Source: Sedimentisphaerales bacterium | Lineage (GTDB): Bacteria > Planctomycetota > Phycisphaerae > Sedimentisphaerales > SG8-4 | Length of the DNA stretch: 28,652 nt | Reading direction: 5' to 3' | Assembly: GCA_016932895.1 (NCBI GenBank) | Contig: JAFGCA010000815.1 | Coordinates: 1-28,652 of the forward strand | In this document: piece after piece, positions 23,988-28,652 of the stretch | Numbering within the stretch: position 1 is the first letter of the stretch | Layout: each line of letters begins with the position of its first letter | The notes under the pieces: model-generated | Told to the model about the DNA's origin: nothing | Databases searched by the model: none | What the model saw: only the letters and a program-made list of their open reading frames with translations | Program-made: the position numbers and the translations under genes

Positions 23988-24191
23988 TTATTCTGCTATC
24001 GTGACACCGTTTTCTCTTCGTCTCCTCCCTCGGATCCCGGCGTTCTTCCCGGCCGTACCCTGCGTCGTCGGTTGCGCGAGGCGCAGAAAGGGACCGTCCT
24101 GCTCCTCTTGGCATGGAAAAAGAAGAACCGCTTCTCCGAGCCGCCGCCTCTCCGGCTCAAACGCCGTCTTGGCACACATGGTTACTTCCAT
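23988..24191 (-). CDS. Possible 67-residue protein within the GGA-rich transcript
   Basis: ATG at 24191 with AGGAGGA six bases upstream, a very good ribosome site, and a second in-frame ATG four codons on. The product starts MEVTMCAKTAFEPERRRLGE and ends Arg-rich (RGRRRREN). Codon choice late in the frame (AGG, AGA, CGA, ATA) is unlike the neighbours and no family is recognised, so the frame may be chance and AGGAGG one of many GGA motifs. Confidence 0.3.
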   Translation of the reverse strand: MEVTMCAKTAFEPERRRLGEAVLLFPCQEEQDGPFLRLAQPTTQGTAGKNAGIRGRRRRENGVTIAE

Positions 24192-24330
24192 TGGCCCTCC
24201 TCCTAAGGTCCAAAGTAACCAGCAGGTTGGCCCGTTCCCTGGGTGAGCCCACTCCTCCTGGCTATCCTGGCTTGTCCTCTCCTCCGGAGAGGCACAGCCT
24301 GATGGTATCACTACCCACCATTCGCCGGCC

Positions 24331-24358
24331 AGTGTAGCACTTGCGGCGCCGTTGTCAA
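24331..24358 (-). promoter_or_regulatory. Promoter of the GGA-rich RNA
   Basis: Minus strand: TTGACA (24358-24353), 16 bases, TACACT (24336-24331). Perfect -35, weak -10, box 3 directly upstream; the same design as the ~114-nt RNA promoter. Confidence 0.62.
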
Positions 24359-24378
24359 TTGGGGAAAATACGTATTTT
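24352..24378 (-). repeat. 27-bp exact repeat, copy 2
   Basis: Second copy of the element at 23695-23721, with unrelated sequence on both sides. Confidence 0.9.
24361..24378 (-). promoter_or_regulatory. Box 3: AAAATACGTATTTTCCCC operator
   Basis: Identical to box 2 and again two bases from TTGACA. No further TACGTA boxes were found elsewhere in the window. Confidence 0.7.
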
Positions 24379-24511
24379 GGTGAGGCGCTGAGTTTCTGAT
24401 GAAGCCATAGAGGCAAGACGATCCGGCGGCTCGAAGATCATGTCACGCTCCTCTTTGTGCGCCGACGGTGTCAATTCGGCGGGCCCAACGCCGGCGTCTC
24501 GCCGCCGGGGC

Positions 24512-24961
24512 TCATTGGGACGGACCGCCGCAGAGCCCGGGGGCGAATCGCTTTCGCCGCGGGAGGACCTGCACAAGCAGCGTGCCGGTGTCACTCTTGG
24601 GCCGGGCCAGAGTGGGCTCGTCCGTGACGCGCAGCACGATGGCCGTAGTCATCGGATGCCTCGGCGTCCAGAGCAGCGTATACGAAGCGGTCTTGGGCCG
24701 GTTGATAAGTTCCAATCCCTCCGGCCCCTGGAGCACTTTCACCCGGGCCGGATCGCCGTCCGGATCGCACCACCTGCGCGTGTGGACGAGTGGCTGTCCC
24801 GCTTCGAGGCGGACCCAGCCCAGGAGCTTGCCCACGACAAGATTCGGATCGACCGGGAAGGGACAATCTTCGACCGTCGGATAGTTCGGTTCCGGGCACC
24901 GCCTGCTCGTCCCTACCAACAGCGGCAGCAAAACAACCATACTTGCCAGCGTGCGTGCCAT
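24512..24961 (-). CDS. Secreted protein with an Ig-like fold, function unknown
   Basis: 149 residues from the ATG at 24961. A reading from a GTG at 25024 would start within the promoter spacer region and is less likely. Residues 1-20 form a signal peptide (ASMVVLLPLLVG). Residues ~45-133 look like a cadherin/putative-Ig domain: WCDPDGDPARVKVLQGPEG, YTLLWTP, IVLRVTD and GTLLVQV. Cys22, Cys33, Cys65 and Cys144 could make disulfides. The protein ends with a basic patch PRRKR and a short tail. The ribosome site is weak. No binding partner is apparent. Confidence 0.6.
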   Translation of the reverse strand: MARTLASMVVLLPLLVGTSRRCPEPNYPTVEDCPFPVDPNLVVGKLLGWVRLEAGQPLVHTRRWCDPDGDPARVKVLQGPEGLELINRPKTASYTLLWTPRHPMTTAIVLRVTDEPTLARPKSDTGTLLVQVLPRRKRFAPGLCGGPSQ

Positions 24962-25757
24962 GTTCAACGCCACATTCGCGTTACTCTGCTTCTTTGCTTC
25001 ACGACTGCCAAAAGCAGATAACACCCGCCGAGCCGTTTGTCAAGAAAGGCGAGTCACGGTGTTGACGCGGCATATAAGAAAGGGCCGCGTGCAGGCGGGA
25101 GGAAAGGGAAAGAAAGCATCTGACCGGGCCCGGAGGGTAAAGCAAGGAGGCGCCTCGGTTCTGCCGCAAGCGTTTGCCTCGGGTCGCCGCAAGCGCCCCC
25201 CAATGGGCCGGTTGAATGAGGAAGGCCCCCTCAAAGCATAAGAAATGCGGCCGCCAAAGCCAAAAACGACCATTGCGCCGGCCGGTCTTGAGACACCGGG
25301 ACGGACAACTCGTCGCCCACGCCGTCAGAACTGGAATCCCGCGATGTTCAGGATCGAATGGGGCTGGAATTGCCCAGGGACGATTCCGTTAAGACCGCTG
25401 CCGATGTACTTGCAATGTAACGGCCCGTGATTTTCCCATACGCGGTCTCTTCTTGCACAACTCACTGGCCCGGTATACCTTGGACTGTAGCGATGATTTG
25501 CCAACGGTGGAGTCGGACGTGAAGATTTCGCGGTGCGGCCCGTATTCTGCGGCATATCGGCGGGATGGAGTCGGAGCCTCTGAGACCGACACGTTTGTCG
25601 CTTCTGCGATTCTGGTATGGTTGCATGGACGGCGCCGTTGTGAAATGCAGCGATACGCTGGCATTGGGTGACTACGGTGACAACCACATGTTTCTTTGAC
25701 GAAGAAAAACAGGTACCTGCCCATCGTTCTACATGACTTTAGAGCAAGGAGCGATTT
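24962..25757. other. Intergenic region without a convincing gene
   Basis: Contains the minus-strand promoter at 25015-25043 and, at its right end, the AAGGAG ribosome site of the zincin gene. A minus-strand frame around 25325-25440 ends NGIVPGQFQPHSILNIAGFQF and might be a decayed gene end, but there is no start or family to support it. No RNA or repeat recognised. Confidence 0.4.
25015..25043 (-). promoter_or_regulatory. Possible promoter of the secreted Ig-like gene
   Basis: Minus strand: TTGACA (25043-25038), 17 bases, TATCTG (25020-25015). Perfect -35, poor -10. The leader would be about 50 bases. Confidence 0.4.
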
Positions 25758-26435
25758 ATGCCAACGATGACCGACAACGCCGTGCTGGTGCAATTTGCCA
25801 ATGCCTGCAAAGCCGCCGTCCATTCCCAGTGGAGTACTTTTGCCAGCGGACAACAGCGGGCCAACAAACTCTTTGACATCACATGCCTGGTTCTTGATAT
25901 ATGCCAGGTACCCAGGCCAAGTCTACAATTGGATGCCAACCTTGGGGGAGCGAGCGGGCTGTTTGACTTTTCACATTGGAAATTGAAAATAGATCCCAAT
26001 GGCTTTGGACAAAATGCGACACCGGACAGGGATGCCTTTCTCACATTGGTCACTTTGATATATCATGAAGCAAGACATTGTGAGCAGTGGTTTCAGATGG
26101 CTCGTTACGCAGCGGTCGGTCATCAAATGACCGCGCAAAAACTGTCGTCATCGCTGTTCATTCCTGTGCATATTGCCAGCACTGCTCTCAATAGAAAAAT
26201 GGGTCTAAGCGATCCGATGCTGGCACTGACGAAAGAGTGGTACGAAAGCGTCTACGGAGCCAAATCGGGTTTTCGAGGCATTACGCTTCAAGGGTTGATG
26301 TTGCGAAGAACCGGGGATGCGAAACTGAATAATTTCCATAACGGGTTTCATAGCAGGTATAGCGGCGTCTTGCCGGAGGAGATAGACGCCTGGGCCGTTC
26401 AGGAAAAAGTGGCGGACCACTACAAATATCCGTGA
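25758..26435 (+). CDS. Zincin-like protein with HEARH motif, possibly horizontally acquired
   Basis: 225 residues; AAGGAG lies six bases before the ATG. There is no signal peptide. HEARH (103-107) in LIYHEARHCEQWFQMARYAA is an HExxH zinc site, and PEEIDAWAVQEKVADHY (206-222) has the acidic (E207/E208, D210) helix that could provide the third ligand. This layout recalls small zincin domains found in phage, toxin or contractile-injection cargo proteins (recollection). The gene is visibly poorer in G and C than its neighbours and uses more A/T-ending codons, pointing to transfer. No neighbouring immunity or delivery gene is obvious. Confidence 0.75.
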   Translation: MPTMTDNAVLVQFANACKAAVHSQWSTFASGQQRANKLFDITCLVLDICQVPRPSLQLDANLGGASGLFDFSHWKLKIDPNGFGQNATPDRDAFLTLVTLIYHEARHCEQWFQMARYAAVGHQMTAQKLSSSLFIPVHIASTALNRKMGLSDPMLALTKEWYESVYGAKSGFRGITLQGLMLRRTGDAKLNNFHNGFHSRYSGVLPEEIDAWAVQEKVADHYKYP

Positions 26436-26490
26436 TCGTCAGGTTCATCGGGGACGTCAATTAGAATTCGTCACTGTCTGTGCCATTGAC

Positions 26491-27906
26491 CTATCTCTGC
26501 CAGCCTTCGATCTTGAAGACCCGCTCGAGCAGTTTTCTCTCGGTCTTCCCGGAATCGGGCACGAACCACAGCTCGAATCGGGCCGCGTAGGGATCACCCC
26601 AGTCGCCCTCGTAAATCGTGATTCTCGTATTGCTGTAGAACAGTTCGTTGGGGTCCTCCGACCATCCGGTTCTCTCGTTCGAGTATCTGCGGAGATCGTG
26701 CGACGACAGTCGGGTGCCGCGGGTAACCTCAAAGGCCTTGAGGTAAACGGCGCCTGCTTCGCCCGGGTTGATCCAGACCTCCACTTCATAAATGCCAGGC
26801 TGCATGCCCTCGTGGAGATTCAGGACCGGATCGCCGCGACGTACGGCATCCACGGGCAACAGAGCAGGCATCGATCCTCTCCGGTCCAACAGGGCCTTGA
26901 ACTCTGCCTCCAGAGCGCGCAGCGCCGCTTTCGTGAGTCGGCGTTCCGGCCCCTCTGCTTGCTCGAACAACTCCACGACCACGGGGCCGCACCGGATGAC
27001 GATGTGACTATCGAACGGCCATCGCGCCTTCAGCGCTATAGGATGGGGAGCTGTCCCTTCCTCCAACCAGGCATCATTCCGTTGAGAAGAGGCCGAGGGC
27101 TTGCCCTCGAGACCGATCGTCGTTCGTACCTGGAATCTCGCGGCAGGACCATCGGTCCATGTCACTCCCCCGTCGGGTGAGGCTTTCAAAGAATTGTTGT
27201 CGGCCGCTGCCTGCTTGCTCGCCCGCATCAAGGAAAGCATATCAGGATAAGGCCAGGGGCGCACCTCGCGCCGCGAGTAATAGCCGTGCAGTTTCCATAG
27301 CCACATCGTTCCCAGCCGCCAGCGGCGCGTCGCACACAGGATGCCCCGCTCCTCAAAAACGCGCCACGCCGGACTGGTGGCCAGATAGCGTAGCAACAGC
27401 GGACGGTGCTGCGAACCGAGAGTCCGAAGTGACGGTATCGAGGGAACGACACACGGGTCAGCCGTAGGTTCGACCGCCCACGCCTCCAGCAGAGCTTGCT
27501 GAAAGGGGTCTTCCAGGCCTCCGTAACCTTTTGTGGGTTTGGGCAGCGGTTCCGCTACCTCCAAATCGGCGGGGATCGTCAGGTCTTTGGCAAAACCGTC
27601 TTCACTTCGGAAGGCCATAACGAACATGACCACCATGCCGACCGGGACCAGACACACCAGCAGACGCAACGTGGCCCAGAACGCGCCAAGCCACTGTCGC
27701 AGAATCAGGCGTCCGATGGTCTGCACCAGCAGGTAGAGTACGCCGGCGAAATAGAGAGCGATGCCCGCCCAGCCCATCCAAACGGACTTGCATGCGCACG
27801 CCCCGATCATCACGGGCCCCAATCCGATGAGCATGGCCAGAAGTGGAATCCCCACCCAGGGGGCAAACACCTTTGCCCTCGTGCCTGGCTCCACAGATGA
27901 TTCCAT
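26491..27906 (-). CDS. Membrane protein of unknown function
   Basis: 471 residues from the ATG at 27906, with GGAG and AAGGAG just upstream; the frame is open to 28032 but without a ribosome site. Three hydrophobic segments near the N-terminus (14-36, 43-65, 76-99) anchor a soluble region of ~370 residues. Features of that region: Pro-rich linker EPLPKPTKGYGG, a Trp-rich stretch WRLGTMWLWKLHGYYSRREVRPWPYP, and a beta-rich end (GIYEVEVWINPGEAGAVYLKAFEV; ARFELWFVPDSGKTERKLLERVFKI). No catalytic motif or family recognised. It converges on the zincin gene, 55 bases away. Confidence 0.75.
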   Translation of the reverse strand: MESSVEPGTRAKVFAPWVGIPLLAMLIGLGPVMIGACACKSVWMGWAGIALYFAGVLYLLVQTIGRLILRQWLGAFWATLRLLVCLVPVGMVVMFVMAFRSEDGFAKDLTIPADLEVAEPLPKPTKGYGGLEDPFQQALLEAWAVEPTADPCVVPSIPSLRTLGSQHRPLLLRYLATSPAWRVFEERGILCATRRWRLGTMWLWKLHGYYSRREVRPWPYPDMLSLMRASKQAAADNNSLKASPDGGVTWTDGPAARFQVRTTIGLEGKPSASSQRNDAWLEEGTAPHPIALKARWPFDSHIVIRCGPVVVELFEQAEGPERRLTKAALRALEAEFKALLDRRGSMPALLPVDAVRRGDPVLNLHEGMQPGIYEVEVWINPGEAGAVYLKAFEVTRGTRLSSHDLRRYSNERTGWSEDPNELFYSNTRITIYEGDWGDPYAARFELWFVPDSGKTERKLLERVFKIEGWQR

Positions 27907-28652
27907 ACTCCTTCTCTCCTTTCCGCATCGTGCGATAGTCTCAAACGATGTCAAAAAACCTGGCGACACCATCCTCGGCTCACGCTCCGCTTGAGGGCAA
28001 CTGAAGCGACCCGGTGCTCCGTTGCCCCTCACGGCACAGCCCGGCGGCCCCGTCCCCCTGCGATTCCTATTCTACCGCACAGCCCCGGGGTTTGCACGCG
28101 GGATTCCGTCGATCGTGACTCGTGGCCCGGGAGGCTGCCGCGCTGCGCCGGCAATGACAGAATGCGGCTTTTTCTCTTGACGGCCAACGGGAGAGCCTAT
28201 CTAGTACATAGACAACTACAGTGAGCGTCAAGCTGAGACGGACGATCATGGACAACTCACATGGCTCACCCCGGGCGCCGACAGTGGCGCCGGTGCTCTA
28301 CACGCTCGACCTTGCTCATCTTCTCACCCGCGCGTGCTCGCCGTGTCAAACAAAGCCAATCCGTGTCGGCGGGAGGCCCGCCATTGGCGATTGGGGATTG
28401 CGGACTGGGGATTCGGGGCCGCGCAGAGCGGGAACGTCGGGGCGAAGAATGTCAAACGAACCCAATTTGCCGCTTTTTGGGGCTACAAATGAGGATCGGC
28501 AAGAAACCAAAGCCAATTTTCGTCACGCGCGGCGATGCACAAGCCATCGGCAAGCTGGCGCCTGCCGCTGAGATATAAAGAGACGCAATTCTTTCGTAGC
28601 GTTACAGTGTGTGTGTTGAGCAAACTACAGTAACCCTAATCGAAAGGATTGC
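27907..28652. other. Intergenic region with repeat-like, non-coding sequence
   Basis: Upstream flank of the membrane-protein gene, then DNA without a convincing gene. It includes the short repeats at 28344-28520 and an A/T-richer stretch from 28571 that may be the leader of a gene beyond the window. A TTGACA on the minus strand near 27953-27948 lacks a matching -10. Confidence 0.4.
28344..28520 (+). repeat. Short interspersed direct repeats
   Basis: TGTCAAACAAAGCCAAT at 28344-28360 recurs as TGTCAAACGAACCCAAT at 28450-28466 and more loosely as AAACCAAAGCCAAT near 28504-28517. Between them lie GGCGATTGGGGATT (28386-28399) and ACTGGGGATTCGGGG, an irregular G-rich tandem. I recall similar intergenic elements in related genomes, but did not search. 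Confidence 0.45.

Larger units (their letters stand above)
23815..24324 (-). ncRNA. Candidate GGA-rich regulatory RNA, CsrB/RsmZ-like, about 510 nt
   Basis: Starts about seven bases after the -10 at 24331-24336 and probably ends after the hairpin at 23820-23885. On this strand I count about 24 GGA triplets; the opposite strand has about 8. Several GGA sit in hairpin loops: CCTCTC-CGGAG-GAGAGG near the 5' end (24276-24292), and two 3' hairpins (23887-23900, 23913-23931) with loops AAGGAU and AGGGAU. Loop-displayed GGA is the hallmark of RNAs that sequester CsrA. The RNA also contains a possible 67-codon frame (23988-24191), so an mRNA with structured ends is the alternative. No match to RNase P RNA, tmRNA or 6S RNA was seen. 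Confidence 0.5.

Noticed and set aside
23815..24324. RNase P RNA, tmRNA or another housekeeping RNA
   Set aside because: The GGA-rich region was compared with remembered conserved segments of these RNAs (GAGGAAAGTCC, tRNA-like ends) and none is present.
23260..24378. CRISPR array or insertion sequence to explain the repeated boxes
   Set aside because: There are only three copies, unevenly spaced (about 435 and 657 bases), each tied to a promoter; there is no terminal inverted repeat, transposase or spacer pattern.
25325..25687. 120-codon minus frame ending NGIVPGQFQPHSILNIAGFQF
   Set aside because: The end looks protein-like, but most of the frame does not, no start or ribosome site is present and no family is recognised.

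Overview
The window looks like the chromosome of a GC-rich planctomycete, most likely class Phycisphaerae (Sedimentisphaerales-like). The clues are a dockerin-like C-terminal repeat (GDLNGDCRVNLADY), a PEP-CTERM-type sorting tail on a secreted protease, a huge lamin-tail/CotH surface protein, a receiver-less LuxR-type regulator and many secreted proteins of unknown function. This placement rests on family resemblance only. No rRNA, tRNA or CRISPR array was seen.

Layout. 1-69 is the tail of an ABC-transporter permease. 111-2707 holds a secreted GH16 glycosidase fused to an HD domain (minus) and a four-CBS-domain protein (plus). 2753-7141 (minus) is a ~1,460-residue CotH/lamin-tail protein. 7583-9756 holds an MgtE magnesium transporter and an M48 metalloprotease, convergent. 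10174-14314 is a three-gene operon behind a full-consensus promoter: PilT-like ATPase, a membrane-anchored PilB-like protein with a broken P-loop, and a CvpA-like membrane protein. 14477-16739 holds a 49-residue protein, a secreted tandem-repeat protein and a cysteine-motif protein. 16974-19004 is an EF-G-like GTPase. 19321-22212 holds an IdeS-like protease with PEP-CTERM tail, an exported isoaspartyl methyltransferase and a diacylglycerol-kinase-like enzyme.

The most interesting stretch is 22531-24378. A small LuxR-type HTH regulator and a co-transcribed small gene lie beside about 1.1 kb of apparently untranslated DNA. Three minus-strand promoters here carry the same palindromic box (AAAATACGTATTTTCCC or near-copy) at exactly the same distance upstream of the -35 hexamer. 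One promoter reads the regulator gene. One reads a ~114-nt RNA ending in a strong intrinsic terminator. One reads a ~510-nt GGA-rich RNA whose 3' half has two hairpins displaying AAGGAU and AGGGAU loops, each matching 10 of 12 positions of the known CsrA binding consensus. I propose an autoregulated LuxR-type regulator controlling two small RNAs, one resembling the CsrB/RsmZ family that titrates CsrA. No csrA gene is in the window, and this remains inference.

24512-28652 is accessory in character: a secreted Ig-like protein, a lower-GC zincin-like protein, a membrane protein of unknown function and intergenic repeat-like DNA.
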